From Bacillota bacterium (GTDB taxonomy: Bacteria > Bacillota > UBA994 > UBA5500), in NCBI GenBank assembly GCA_023436245.1, contig JAEZJZ010000108.1:1-54531 (forward strand): a stretch of DNA of 54,531 bases. The letters run 5' to 3'. The translations under genes were made by a program, and so were the position numbers. This document shows, in pieces, positions 7,506 through 16,421 of the stretch. Numbering within the stretch: the stretch's first letter is position 1; every line of letters starts with the position of its first letter. The notes beneath the pieces are model-generated. The model was not told the DNA's origin. It did not search any database and saw only the letters and a program-made list of their open reading frames with translations.

Positions 7506-8789
7506 CTACTTGGTGGAGATGACGACCTCGTCCAGCGCCACATAAGGGTAGGTCGCCTGCCCGATTTGCTTAGTTTCCTGCGAGCAGTCGATTAGCCGGC
7601 TGCGGAAGTGCTCAAACGAGTTGAGTGAGAACATGCAATCCTTCACCCGACCGACGATTTGACCTCGCTCAATCTTTAGTCCCATGGAGATGGTGCCGCT
7701 GACGTTGCCGGTCAGTGGGTTGCCTGCCCAGGCGCCCATGGAACTGTAGATGATCAATCCGCGATCAATGCGCCCAATCAGGTCCGCCAGCGCCGTCTGG
7801 CCCGGCGAGAGCAGCAGGTGATGCGGAGCGGGACCGCCTTCCGAACCATTGCCGGTCGGAGATAGCGCCAGTTCATGCGCGCTTTGCAGGTCAAGCAGAT
7901 ATTGCTTGGCCACACCTTGCTCAATCAGAGTCTGCCGGCGCGTGGGCACGCCCTCTCGGTCGAATGGGCGGCTGGACGGGTGATAGGGCAGGGTGCCGTC
8001 GTCCAGCAAGGTGATCCGCTTGTCCAGCAAATCCTGGCCCAGCTTGCCGATCCAAGGGGAAAGGCCGCGGGCGATCTGCTTGCCGTTGAGGCTGGCCAGG
8101 AAGGGGGTGATCAGGTGCTGGACTTCGTCCGGCACGAAGATCACCGGATAGGAGCCAGGTTCCATCGCCACCGTCTCCTTGGCCCAGACGAACTGCTGCT
8201 TCACGGCTTGCTTCAGCGGAGCGAACTCCTGGCGCAGTTCACAACTCGATTGCGATTCACCCAGCCAGAGCATGTCATCGCCCTGCACCAGTATTCCGCC
8301 CAGATAGAGTTGCCAGCCGGTCTGGCGGAAGGAACCGGCAAAGCCAGCACTGTTCTGCATGGAAACTTCCCTGACAGAACGGCTGACGCCGGCCATCACC
8401 TGGATGCGGCGATCATAGCCGACCAAACTCTGAACCAGGTCATCGGCCATGTCCACCATGGTGGCGCTATCCAGCTCGGGCACCGCCGGGTCAAACATGG
8501 GAATCTCAGCAAGGGATGCAGAACTGGGGAAATCGTATTTGACCGGGCTACCAAACGGCGCAGTCTTCATTGCCTTGTCGAGCAGGGCCTGCTCGCTCCG
8601 CGGCTTGCTGCTGCTGACCGAGCTGAGTCGACCGTGTTGGATCAGGCGCAGTGATGTTCGCTGCGCACTCTTGTTGCTGATGTCCTCGAACTGGCTGTTG
8701 GCGAATGACACTTCCACCACGCTGGCTTTGCCGCGCTGAATCTCGGCTTGCGCACCGGCTGGTAACTGCCGAAAAATCTCGTGACTCAT
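7506..8789 (-). CDS. tldE: TldE/PmbA-type peptidase subunit
   Basis: A 427-residue member of the TldD/PmbA family. TldD and TldE form a heteromeric zinc peptidase known in E. coli for microcin B17 maturation and CcdA degradation. This protein has the family fold but lacks the metal-binding HExxxH motif, carrying PDEVQHLITPF instead, as expected for the non-catalytic TldE partner. Its ATG at 8789 overlaps the TldD stop (ATGA), so TldD and TldE are coupled at translation. No toxin, microcin or toxin-antitoxin gene is nearby, so the target here is unknown. Assignment as TldE rather than TldD rests on the missing motif. Confidence 0.9.
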   Translation of the reverse strand: MSHEIFRQLPAGAQAEIQRGKASVVEVSFANSQFEDISNKSAQRTSLRLIQHGRLSSVSSSKPRSEQALLDKAMKTAPFGSPVKYDFPSSASLAEIPMFDPAVPELDSATMVDMADDLVQSLVGYDRRIQVMAGVSRSVREVSMQNSAGFAGSFRQTGWQLYLGGILVQGDDMLWLGESQSSCELRQEFAPLKQAVKQQFVWAKETVAMEPGSYPVIFVPDEVQHLITPFLASLNGKQIARGLSPWIGKLGQDLLDKRITLLDDGTLPYHPSSRPFDREGVPTRRQTLIEQGVAKQYLLDLQSAHELALSPTGNGSEGGPAPHHLLLSPGQTALADLIGRIDRGLIIYSSMGAWAGNPLTGNVSGTISMGLKIERGQIVGRVKDCMFSLNSFEHFRSRLIDCSQETKQIGQATYPYVALDEVVISTK

Positions 8790-10165
8790 TTCGCACCTCC
8801 GATGATCACATTTTGGATGCGAATGTGGGGGCAGATATTGCTGGTGGGCAGCGGGCCCTGGCCGCTCTTGCCGCAGCCGCCCGCACTGTCCGGCGCCTGC
8901 AGTTCGCTGCCGATCAGGTCGATGTTCTGCAGGGTGTTGAACACATTGCCCGTTAGCGACACATCACGCACCAGCTCTGCCAACTTGCCGCCTCTGATCA
9001 TGTAGCCATATCCGGCGTTGAAATTGAACATCTCGCCGTTTGTCTCCCCGCCACCGCCAACGCCGCAGGCGAAGATGCCGAGTTCCGTGTTCTTGATCAT
9101 CTCCTCCAGACTGTCCTCTCCCGGGGCGATGCAGGTGTTGCGCATGCGACAGATTGGGGGGTAGGCGTAGTCGACTGCCCGGGCACTGCCAGTGGGCTGC
9201 TCGCCCATGATGCCAGCCGTTTCCCGGGAGTGTAGCCGTCCGACCAGAATACCATCCTTGATCAAGTAGGTGCGCTCCGCGGTCACCCCTTCATCGTCGA
9301 ACTTGATGGCGCCGCGGTTGGCGAAGAACTCTCCGCTGTCAAAGATGGTCAGGTTCTCCTGGCCCAAACGCCGACCGAGTGTCATGGCCTTGGCCAAGTC
9401 CGGGTTCTTGTAGACGTTGTCTGCTTCACTGAGATGACCGAAAGCCTCGTGCACGAATAGCCCCGCCAGCTCCGGATCGCAGATGGTGGTGTAGACGCCC
9501 GCCTTCACTTGGGGCGCATCCAGTAACTCCACCGCGCGCTTGCAGGCTGCCAGAATGTCCGCATCGGCGTTCAGCATGCAGTCGAAACCGAGCGAGCTAC
9601 CACGGCCCACATACTGCGTAATCGTCAGGTCTTCGCGCCGGGCGGTGGGTACTAGGCTGCTTCCGATGTCCAGCTTCACCTGGTGCGTGTAGCTGCCCTC
9701 GGTGTTAACAAAGTGCACGTCAGACACCTGCTCCCGGTAGTAGATGGTGGCCGAGACGATCTCTGGGTGATGGCCCAGAATCAGCTGCTGGTAATGCGTG
9801 AGGATGCGCAGCTTCTCATCCAGGCTGACTCCTCGTGGGTCGAGGGTGAACTCTGGAATGAACTCCGCGTCAACCACCGGCACAGCAGCCAGCTTGCTCT
9901 CGCCGGACTTGCGTTCGCCGGCAAAGCGGGCCTGTTCACAGGCAGCTTGCAGCGCCTGTCCCAGTTCAGCCGGATCATTGAACGATGCAAAGCCCCAAGC
10001 TCCCCGAGAGAGCGCTCTCACGCTCCCGCCATAGACGGTGTCGTAATTAACTCGGTCCAGGTCCTTGCCTTGGAACCTGATGGTGAGAATTTCCGATTCC
10101 TCGAAGCGAATCTCGCAGTAGTCGGCATTTGCCTTGCCGAGGGCCGACCTTAAGCAATCCTTCAT
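8786..10165 (-). CDS. tldD: TldD metallopeptidase
   Basis: The catalytic half (459 residues) of the TldD/TldE peptidase. The zinc motif HEAFGH is at 239-244, inside FVHEAFGHLSEAD, matching the HExxxH signature of TldD. The C-terminal part carries GVGGGGETNGEMFNF, typical of the family. I start it at ATG 10165 because GGAGG lies 7 bases upstream; the reading frame continues 14 codons further without such a site. Cytoplasmic. It is the first gene of a two-gene minus-strand operon with tldE. Confidence 0.93.
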   Translation of the reverse strand: MKDCLRSALGKANADYCEIRFEESEILTIRFQGKDLDRVNYDTVYGGSVRALSRGAWGFASFNDPAELGQALQAACEQARFAGERKSGESKLAAVPVVDAEFIPEFTLDPRGVSLDEKLRILTHYQQLILGHHPEIVSATIYYREQVSDVHFVNTEGSYTHQVKLDIGSSLVPTARREDLTITQYVGRGSSLGFDCMLNADADILAACKRAVELLDAPQVKAGVYTTICDPELAGLFVHEAFGHLSEADNVYKNPDLAKAMTLGRRLGQENLTIFDSGEFFANRGAIKFDDEGVTAERTYLIKDGILVGRLHSRETAGIMGEQPTGSARAVDYAYPPICRMRNTCIAPGEDSLEEMIKNTELGIFACGVGGGGETNGEMFNFNAGYGYMIRGGKLAELVRDVSLTGNVFNTLQNIDLIGSELQAPDSAGGCGKSGQGPLPTSNICPHIRIQNVIIGGAK

Positions 10166-10372
10166 CCGTTTGCCTCCACTTCTCAAGAAAGTTATTGTCA
10201 TCCACATTCTTCCCTTTAACCCTATTCTCCTTCCTGGCGATCGCCTTTAACCCCTCTCTCGCAAGCTACTAGGGCAGGAACAGGGGCAATTGCTGGAGAA
10301 TAGAGCCTACCACCACCATGTTCCGCCAGTTGGCGCGAGCACTCCGCCGGGTTGGGATCATCATCCCTTGGC

Positions 10373-10427
10373 AGGTCTGTCCCCAAATATTCAAAGTGAA
10401 TAATCCAGAACCGTCCCCAATTATTCA
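10373..10427. repeat. 55-bp dispersed repeat, copy 1
   Basis: This copy starts AGGTCTGTCCCC, has the near-palindrome ATTCAAAGTGAATAAT in the middle and ends AACCGTCCCCAATTATTCA. It differs from the copy at 26290-26344 at only 3 of 55 positions and is related to the array at 40200-40330. It ends 5 bases before the ribosome site of the WYL regulator. The rest of the 280-base gap between tldD and that regulator shows nothing recognisable. Confidence 0.85.
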
Positions 10428-10445
10428 TTCTCGAGGAGGTGCCGC

Positions 10446-11384
10446 GTGAAGCTGGACAGATTGCTGGCTCTCGCCATGCTGCTCGCAAACAACCGGTTGG
10501 TGACTGCCCCGGAACTGGCCAGGCGCTTCGAGGTCTCGGTGCGCACTATCTACCGGGACATCGAAACGCTCAATCAGGCTGGCATCCCCGTGATCGCTTA
10601 CCGCGGGGCCAGGGGCGGCATTGGACTGATGGAGGGTTATCAGCTGGACCGCAGCCTGCTCACCACCGGGGAAATCACCTCTGTGTTGTCTACCTTAGAG
10701 GATGTTTCCGCCGTCACCGGCGATCAGGTGATCAATAACGCCTTGGACAAGCTGCGGGGGTTGCTGCCAGAGGAGCAGATCGCCGAACTGCGGCCGCGCG
10801 GTCGCGATGTCTGCCTCGACCTCGCCCCTTGGACCGGTTCGCGGGATGAACGGGTGGTGCTGCGGCAGTTGCGCCTGGCCTGCGTGGAAGCGCACCCGGT
10901 GCAGTTTGCCTACACCAGCCGGCGGGGAGAGACAACTCAGCGCACGGTTGAGCCGGTACTGACTGTGTTGCGCAAGGACGCCTGGTACTTATATGCCTTC
11001 TGCCGCCTGCGCCAGGAGTATCGCGTGTTCAAGCTCTCGCGCATCGCGGACGTGCACGTGCTGGACGAGACCTTCGTCCGCCATGCAGTTGATACGGCCG
11101 CACGCCCTTGGGATAACCCCATGGAGGGGCCGGATGAGATGATTCAGCTCGTGGTCAGGTTCGCGCCTGCGGTGAGGGCTCGGGTGATGGACGAGTTTGA
11201 CCCTCGTTTGATCCAGGAAGACGAGAATGGCTACCTCATCGTCTCCTGCCGCTATCCCCTCTGCGAGTGGCTGTACGGACAGATCCTGGGGTTTGGGCCG
11301 GAGGCAGAGATACTGGCCCCGGCGGAGGTGCGGGCAGAGTTCCGCCGGCGGCTGACCGAAATGATTGCTTTCTACGAAGATTAA
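10446..11384 (+). CDS. WYL-domain transcriptional regulator (YafY type)
   Basis: A 312-residue regulator with an N-terminal HTH_11/DeoR-like winged helix (about 1-60; VTAPELARRFEVSVRTIYRDIE) and a WYL domain (about 140-225; containing KDAWYLYAFCRLRQEYRVFKL). A C-terminal WCX-type domain completes the YafY/YobV layout, and the length is normal. WYL domains are thought to sense nucleic acid or nucleotide ligands. The GTG at 10446 has a strong GAGGAGGTG site at 10432-10440. A 55-bp dispersed repeat sits immediately upstream and may supply or interrupt the promoter. The VOC-domain gene follows 85 bases later and is a plausible target. Confidence 0.92.
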   Translation: MKLDRLLALAMLLANNRLVTAPELARRFEVSVRTIYRDIETLNQAGIPVIAYRGARGGIGLMEGYQLDRSLLTTGEITSVLSTLEDVSAVTGDQVINNALDKLRGLLPEEQIAELRPRGRDVCLDLAPWTGSRDERVVLRQLRLACVEAHPVQFAYTSRRGETTQRTVEPVLTVLRKDAWYLYAFCRLRQEYRVFKLSRIADVHVLDETFVRHAVDTAARPWDNPMEGPDEMIQLVVRFAPAVRARVMDEFDPRLIQEDENGYLIVSCRYPLCEWLYGQILGFGPEAEILAPAEVRAEFRRRLTEMIAFYED

Positions 11385-11469
11385 CCTGACGCTCCGTTGT
11401 CATGATTGCCCTGCTATGCTGAACCTACACGGCACGGCCGTGAACTCAAGCGAAGCGGGGTGGCCAGGG

Positions 11470-11832
11470 ATGATTACGCACGTTTCTTCCATCAATTACT
11501 ACGTCGAGCATGTGCAGGAGATGATCGACTTCTACCAGCACAAGCTAGGAGTTCCTTGCCCTTTTGCCGGCTACGGCGGTGGCGACGGCGCCAAGTTCGG
11601 GTTTCCGGAGCGCCCTTCTACGGTTACCATCTGGAGCGCGGAGCGCTGGAGCGACTATCCTGCTGTCGTCCTTAACTTGCTCTGCGAAGACATCTTTGCT
11701 ACTTATGATCAGCTGAAGCACAATGGCTTGGAGCTCGCGCCACCCGAACGGATGGTCTGGGGCGGCTACGAACTGCGCTTTCAGGACCCTGCCGGCCATA
11801 CCATCACCGTGATTGAGGACTCGCGGGCATGA
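11470..11832 (+). CDS. VOC-superfamily (glyoxalase/bleomycin-resistance fold) protein
   Basis: A 120-residue protein with two beta-alpha-beta-beta-beta units: YYVEHVQEMIDFYQHKLG near the start and YELRFQDPAGHTITVIE at the end. This is the usual single-module vicinal oxygen chelate fold. Such proteins act as dimers in glyoxalases, fosfomycin or bleomycin resistance proteins, or ring-cleaving enzymes; the substrate cannot be told. The frame extends upstream to 11365, but homology begins at the ATG at 11470 (MITHVSSINYY), with a GGGG/AGGG-rich site before it. It may be cotranscribed with the WYL regulator. Confidence 0.82.
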   Translation: MITHVSSINYYVEHVQEMIDFYQHKLGVPCPFAGYGGGDGAKFGFPERPSTVTIWSAERWSDYPAVVLNLLCEDIFATYDQLKHNGLELAPPERMVWGGYELRFQDPAGHTITVIEDSRA

Positions 11833-11860
11833 AAAACGAGGGGATCGCTCCCCTCGTTTT
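11832..11860. terminator. Bidirectional intrinsic terminator
   Basis: An 8-bp stem ACGAGGGG/CCCCTCGT (11836-11843 and 11850-11857) is flanked by AAAAA on the left and TTTT on the right. It can end both the WYL/VOC transcript and the convergent DUF401 gene at 11876. Confidence 0.9.
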
Positions 11861-11875
11861 GCGTCCGTCTTTCGC

Positions 11876-13090
11876 TTAAAACAATGTGCCGATGGCGATG
11901 ATTGCGATTAGTGTCACCCACATCGCCGCCAGCGGCAGGCGATAGACCTTGTACAGGTCGCCAATCTTCACCTTGAAGTATTCCAGCGTCAGCACCTGAC
12001 AGAGGTGCAACGGCGACATGTAGTACCCCAGGAAGGAAGCCGAGTAGACGCCGGCCATCAGCACCATCATGTGTTCGGATTGCTGCATGATCGGCAGCAG
12101 CAGCGGCAGTGTGACGCCAATGGCGGAAGTGTTGGAGCCGCTGGTCAGACCGATGATCAACGGCAGCACCACCACGATCAGTTGCAGCGGCAACCCCAAG
12201 TTGAGCAATCCGTCAGTCAGAACGGACAGGGTCTCACCTTGAGAAAGCGCATCCTTGAAGACCATGATGCCGATACCGGAGAGTAGGATCGGGATTTGCA
12301 CACCCTTGAGCAGCAAAGTCGGGATCTCCACCGGTTTGGCTTTGCCAAAGTAGAGAGCCGCGGCCAGACCACCGAGCAAAGCCACCTGGAACATCACGCC
12401 GAACCCCAAGGCCAAGACCAGCGGCACGGCGATGGGGGAAGTCGACCGGAGTAGTTGCAGATAGTCGGCAGATGTTGGCCTGCCCGGTTCCGCCTGATCA
12501 TCCTTCACGTCCCGGAGCAGTGCATAGTAACCGGCTGCCACCGCCACAACCGCCATCGGCAACTGGATCAAGATCAGCCGTCCCAGGCTGATATCCGCGA
12601 TTGTCTTGATCAGAATGAAGGTCGGCGCAAACGGGAAGATGAAGTACCAACCATGCCGAAACAGCAGGTTGATCGCAGCCCTGCGCTCGTTTGGCAGATG
12701 CAAGCGTTCGCCCAGAGAATCGACCATCGGGGCAGCCATAATCGCTCCGCCAGTGACCAGCAGGGTACCCATGATCGAAGGAATGACCATGATCGTCAGT
12801 TTGGCGTTGCGCAACACCTTCTGCAGCGCGTCGACCATCTGATCCAGCAGCCCCAGGCGCTTCATTAAGCCTCCCAGCATACTGATTAACACCAGTGTGG
12901 AAACAAGATTGAGCGTGGTCGGGGCGATCAGGCTGGAAAAGGCCATGCCCAGAAATTCATACGGGTTGTTTCCTGAAGAAAACGCCACAATTGCTGAACC
13001 AATTAGCAAAGCGTAGCCCAGAGTCACCTTGCGTGTCACCAGTACGATGATCACAAGGAAAGCTAGGGCAACACCCAAAGCGCTCCACAT
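11876..13090 (-). CDS. DUF401-family integral membrane protein
   Basis: A 404-residue, very hydrophobic protein with about eleven predicted helices. It matches the DUF401 family found in Bacillota and archaea (WSALGVALAFLVIIVLVTRKVTLGYALLIGS at the N-terminus is paraphrased here by its pattern: short helix, RKV loop, second helix). Internal features include GSNTSAIGVTLPL and a SPLHLCQVLTLEYF loop. The family resembles ion-transporter folds such as gluconate or citrate permeases but has no proven function. The ATG at 13090 has GGAGAGGAG upstream; the frame runs on to 13201 without a start signal. Inverted repeats at 13141-13155 and 13179-13208 lie in its upstream region. Confidence 0.82.
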   Translation of the reverse strand: MWSALGVALAFLVIIVLVTRKVTLGYALLIGSAIVAFSSGNNPYEFLGMAFSSLIAPTTLNLVSTLVLISMLGGLMKRLGLLDQMVDALQKVLRNAKLTIMVIPSIMGTLLVTGGAIMAAPMVDSLGERLHLPNERRAAINLLFRHGWYFIFPFAPTFILIKTIADISLGRLILIQLPMAVVAVAAGYYALLRDVKDDQAEPGRPTSADYLQLLRSTSPIAVPLVLALGFGVMFQVALLGGLAAALYFGKAKPVEIPTLLLKGVQIPILLSGIGIMVFKDALSQGETLSVLTDGLLNLGLPLQLIVVVLPLIIGLTSGSNTSAIGVTLPLLLPIMQQSEHMMVLMAGVYSASFLGYYMSPLHLCQVLTLEYFKVKIGDLYKVYRLPLAAMWVTLIAIIAIGTLF

Positions 13091-13140
13091 ATCTAATTCT
13101 CCTCTCCCGCAGCCCGCCAAAATGGATGAGGATTGCGAGC

Positions 13141-13208
13141 GGACTGTACCAGTCCATTTTACACTAGTGATTATTGTTATGACTATCGAAAATTTCTCCA
13201 ATAGTCAT
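13141..13208 (-). promoter_or_regulatory. Two inverted repeats upstream of the DUF401 gene
   Basis: GGACTG-tac-CAGTCC (13141-13155) and ATGACTAT-N14-ATAGTCAT (13179-13186 with 13201-13208) lie 51-118 bases before the DUF401 start. On the minus strand a TAAAAT box falls between them. They look like operator sites, but no regulator is adjacent to assign. Confidence 0.4.
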
Positions 13209-13273
13209 TGTCATCTGACTAGCCTGCTTGGGGAGAGGTGAAGCAGCTGACGAAGCCGTCTGCCAGCGGGCCG

Positions 13274-13918
13274 CTATTTGTGCATCTCGACAGGCGCTGG
13301 CGACAGAATGGACAGTTCGCACTGCGGCTGGCCGTTTTGCAGATAGACACGGGGCACGCGCAGGGCCGTGCGCCCGAGCAACTGCGACGTGCTCACCTTG
13401 CCAGCCTTGGCCAGCTGCATCACCGTCTGGCGCTTACCGTCTTGCTCTCCGATCAGAATCACCTCATCGCCGACGGCGACTTCCGGCAGGTCGGTGACAT
13501 CGAGCATGGCGAAGTCGGTGCAGATGCCGACCAAGCGCGCCCATTGGCCGCGCACCAGAAACGATACGTTGCCGACATGCGTGCTGCCGACCACGTCGGC
13601 CCAGCCAAGCGGCAACAGCGCCACTCTGGTCGGTTGCTGCACGACATGCTCCAGGTCATAGCCGATGCCCCAGCCGGCCGGCAACGTCTTCACCTGGCCG
13701 ACCCGCGTTCTGTAGGTGAGCACTGGCTTCAGGTCTAGGCTGTTGGGGTAGTCGTAGGCAAAGCCGTAGATCAGCCCGCCGACCCGCACCAGGTCGAAGT
13801 ACATCTGTGGATGGCGCAGCACTGCTTGTGATGCCGCCAGGTGGCGCCGCACCTCCGGGAAAGCGAAATCTATGACCAGGAGCTGATCGCAGAACGCGTT
13901 AGCCGGGTGACTGCAGCC
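13274..13918 (-). pseudogene. alr: C-terminal fragment of alanine racemase
   Basis: This frame encodes about 215 residues matching only the second half of alanine racemase. It has the end of the PLP barrel (AASQAVLRHPQMYFDLVRVG then GLIYG, equivalent to the ANSAA...HFDMVRPG-x-x-x-YG segment) and the C-terminal beta domain (LPLGWADVV, CTDFAMLDVTD, GDEVILIGEQ, RVPRVYL). The N-terminal PLP-lysine half is absent: an in-frame TAG lies at 13919-13921 and no racemase-like sequence is seen beyond it. The only possible start (GTG 13852) has no ribosome site. ANSAA reads AASQA here, another sign of decay. Confidence 0.85.
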
Positions 13919-13994
13919 CTAGCTGCCGTCTTGTCGGGCTCGGGCGGACAATGAGTAGGTCGCGACCGGAGTTGTTCATCCAAGGCAGACAAGA

Positions 13995-14030
13995 GCAGGG
14001 GCTGTCCGCACTTAGGCGAACAGCCCCTGC
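13995..14030 (-). terminator. Intrinsic terminator of the aminotransferase gene
   Basis: Read on the minus strand, an 11-bp perfect stem GCAGGGGCTGT/ACAGCCCCTGC with a 14-base loop starts 9 bases after the aminotransferase stop, followed by a T-rich stretch (TCTTGTCTG). Confidence 0.8.
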
Positions 14031-14039
14031 ACCCCTTGA

Positions 14040-15257
14040 TTATAGAGCCGAGCGCAATACTTCCCGAAAAGCCTCTAGAAAGCTGTCGATTTCCGGCTCA
14101 CTGATTACGTAGGGCGGGAAGAAGCGGAAGGTGGCAGTTGTTGCCTGCCAGTCGACGATGAAGCCACGTTGCAGCAAGGCCTGGTTTATGGACGGGCCTA
14201 GGTTGGCCAACCCTGGGTTGAGTGTGGCCCCGATCATCAGCCCTCTGCCGCGCACATCCGCCACGCCCGCCGACTGTAGTTGCCGCAGGCCTTCCCGAAA
14301 ATACTGACCGCGGGCATCGGCCTGTTCCACCAGGCGTTCATCTTGCATGATTTCGATCACCGTGGCTGCCAGGCGTCCGGAAAGGGGGTCGTTCTGATGA
14401 GACTGGACATGGGCCCCAAACACGCCCCGGCAGCGCTCCTGCACCTCTGTCGTCGTCACCACCGCGGCCACCGGCAACCCGGCCCCGATCGCCTTGCCGA
14501 TCACCAGGATATCCGGGATGATCTGCTCATGCATGTACCCGAACCAGCGCCCGGTGCGACCGAGGCCGGTGGTCACCTCCTCGGAGATGAGCATTGCCCC
14601 CGCGCTGGTCGCCAACTGCCGCAGGCGTTGCCCGTAGCCGATCGGCGGCGCCACGATTCCGTTCCCCAGTACGGGCGAGTAGAGCACGGCGGCGAGCGGG
14701 GTATGGTTGTCTACCAATGCTGCTAACTGGTCAAGGCAGCGAAAGTCGCAGTTGTCCGCGCCGTGGCAGATAGCGGCGCAACCGGCGCAGTTCGGTGCGG
14801 TTATGCGGTGCGCCTCGCCCAACCGGGGCAGATAGGCCAGTGCTTTCCCTGGTTCTGACAAGGCTAGCGTGTAGGTGGTGGCACCGTAGTAACCGTTGTC
14901 GTTCACCACTACTCGAGTAGAGCCGGTGGCGGCGTGTGCCATCTTCAAGGCTAGCTCCACCGCCTCGCTGCCTGTGTTCAGCAACACTGCCCGATTCAGT
15001 TCGGGCGGCAGGATTTCCGCCAGCTTGGCCAGGGCGGCCTCCAGTTCTCTGCTCGGGAAGGACTTGTTGGCGTGCGGGAGACGGGCGATCTGCTCCTCTG
15101 CCGCTGCCAGGAAGCGGGGATGCCCATAGCCCAGGATATTGCACCAGCATCCCGCCAGCAGATCGAGATAGGCTTTACCCTGTTCATCCCAAACGTACGC
15201 GCCTGCCCCCTTGACCAGGTTGACCGTCTTGAACGGGTTCGTTTGCCAGAGTTGCAT
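14040..15257 (-). CDS. Class III PLP-dependent aminotransferase
   Basis: A 405-residue fold-type I enzyme of the acetylornithine/ornithine/4-aminobutyrate aminotransferase group. The PLP Lys is 255 in VIGKAIGAG; NTGSEAVELALK (94-105) binds the cofactor phosphate region; GRTGRWFGYM follows. Two oddities stand out. The Asp that normally binds the pyridine nitrogen (IxDEVxxGxGRTG) is Glu226 here (ISEEVTTGLGRTG). A Cys-rich insert holds C157, C160, C164, C170 and C174, similar in place to the CYRCP...C insert of some class III enzymes. Start ATG 15257 has GAGGAG 8 bases upstream. The EamA transporter gene ends 22 bases before it, suggesting uptake or export of the same amino compound. Confidence 0.88.
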   Translation of the reverse strand: MQLWQTNPFKTVNLVKGAGAYVWDEQGKAYLDLLAGCWCNILGYGHPRFLAAAEEQIARLPHANKSFPSRELEAALAKLAEILPPELNRAVLLNTGSEAVELALKMAHAATGSTRVVVNDNGYYGATTYTLALSEPGKALAYLPRLGEAHRITAPNCAGCAAICHGADNCDFRCLDQLAALVDNHTPLAAVLYSPVLGNGIVAPPIGYGQRLRQLATSAGAMLISEEVTTGLGRTGRWFGYMHEQIIPDILVIGKAIGAGLPVAAVVTTTEVQERCRGVFGAHVQSHQNDPLSGRLAATVIEIMQDERLVEQADARGQYFREGLRQLQSAGVADVRGRGLMIGATLNPGLANLGPSINQALLQRGFIVDWQATTATFRFFPPYVISEPEIDSFLEAFREVLRSAL

Positions 15258-15279
15258 GCTATCACTCCTCACTTTATTG

Positions 15280-16260
15280 TCAGATGGCTTTGTCGACCGT
15301 CTGCGCCGGGAACCGCTTGGCTCGCCAGCCTTCATGCAGGCGGAGCGCGACCACGCCGGCCAGGATAATCGCGCTTCCCAGCAACTGCTGTCTGCTCAGC
15401 CGTTCGCTGAGCAGGCAATAGGAGATGGCCGCAGTGAACACCGGCTCGCTGGTGGCCACCAGATTGACGATGCTGGAAGGCAGATAGACCAGGCTGACGT
15501 CATAAAGGCCGAACCCTAGTACTGTTGGCCCGGCTGCCAGCAGTGCCAGTACGCCCCAACCCGCCCGTGCATCCCTCAGCCAGAAGAAGCTCGACCAGCC
15601 CGCCGCCGTTCCCGGCAGGTGTCCACCGGAGAGCGCATTCAGCAGCACCAGGAAAGCAGTAGCGAAACTGAAGGTATAGAACAGTGTCACCCAAGGATCC
15701 AACCGCTGCTCTGTTGCTGCCCCTCTGCCGAGCAGGCTGTATCCGGCGTAGCCCAGTCCGGAGAGCAGACCGGCGGCGATGCCGCTCCAGCCTGTTCGCC
15801 AGGCAGTGCCGTCGGCCGCGCCGGCAACCAGCAGGCAACCGCCGAGAGCCAGCAGAATGACCAGCACCTTCACTCCATCCAGTCGTTCGTGCAACAGCCA
15901 GCGGCCAAGCAGAGCGGTGAAGGCCGTTGAGCAGTAGACCAGCACCGTGGCCACCGCGTCACCGTTCTCTGCCACCGACATCGTCCAAAAGGCGTTGAAC
16001 CCAGCGAAGACTAGCCCGTACCCGAGCAGATAACGCAGTTGCCTTTGCTCAAGACGCAGCTTCGCCGGACACTTCCAGAGCAGGATTGGCAGGAGCGCCA
16101 GCGCGGCCAGGGCATCTCGCCAACTGGCGAGCACCAGTGCCGGCATCCCGTAGGTCTCTGTCAGATAACGAATGAAGACAGCGGTGGTGGAAAGCACTGC
16201 GGCGCAGCTCAAAGCGATGGCATAGCCGCGGGCGAGGCGTTGTTGACTGATCTCCTGCAT
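15280..16260 (-). CDS. EamA/DMT-family transporter
   Basis: A 326-residue membrane protein with ten predicted helices in two repeated EamA halves (drug/metabolite transporter superfamily, about 300 residues). The N-terminus reads YAIALSCAAVLSTTAVFIRYL, and SEPVFTAAISYCLLSERLSRQQLLG near the C-terminus is the classic second-repeat motif. Family members export amino acids, sugars or metabolites. It heads a two-gene minus-strand operon with the class III aminotransferase 22 bases downstream, so a substrate linked to that enzyme is likely. The ATG at 16260 is preceded by a GAGGGGG site. Confidence 0.9.
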   Translation of the reverse strand: MQEISQQRLARGYAIALSCAAVLSTTAVFIRYLTETYGMPALVLASWRDALAALALLPILLWKCPAKLRLEQRQLRYLLGYGLVFAGFNAFWTMSVAENGDAVATVLVYCSTAFTALLGRWLLHERLDGVKVLVILLALGGCLLVAGAADGTAWRTGWSGIAAGLLSGLGYAGYSLLGRGAATEQRLDPWVTLFYTFSFATAFLVLLNALSGGHLPGTAAGWSSFFWLRDARAGWGVLALLAAGPTVLGFGLYDVSLVYLPSSIVNLVATSEPVFTAAISYCLLSERLSRQQLLGSAIILAGVVALRLHEGWRAKRFPAQTVDKAI

Positions 16261-16390
16261 AGGCGTGTCGTTCCCCCTCAGTCGTTGATCAGCTTCATCC
16301 TATCGCGAGATTGGCCTGATATGTAGAGCCAGTTCATGTGCATTTGTTATAGTCCATTTGCATTCCCATCTCAGTGGAGGCAACAGTAAA

Positions 16391-16411
16391 CCTCCAGGCA
16401 TTGCCTGGAGG
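16391..16411 (-). terminator. Hairpin 3' of the serine hydrolase gene
   Basis: CCTCCAGGC/GCCTGGAGG (16391-16399 and 16403-16411) with a tight ATT loop lies 11 bases past the serine hydrolase stop on the minus strand and is followed there by TTTACTGTT. Confidence 0.65.
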
Positions 16412-16421
16412 TCAAGGGTAG

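Noticed and set aside
7875..8654. Long plus-strand frame opposite tldE
   Set aside because: A codon-bias shadow of the real TldE gene.
10222..10488. Minus-strand ORF between tldD and the WYL gene
   Set aside because: It overlaps the 55-bp repeat and the WYL start, has no ribosome site and no recognisable similarity.
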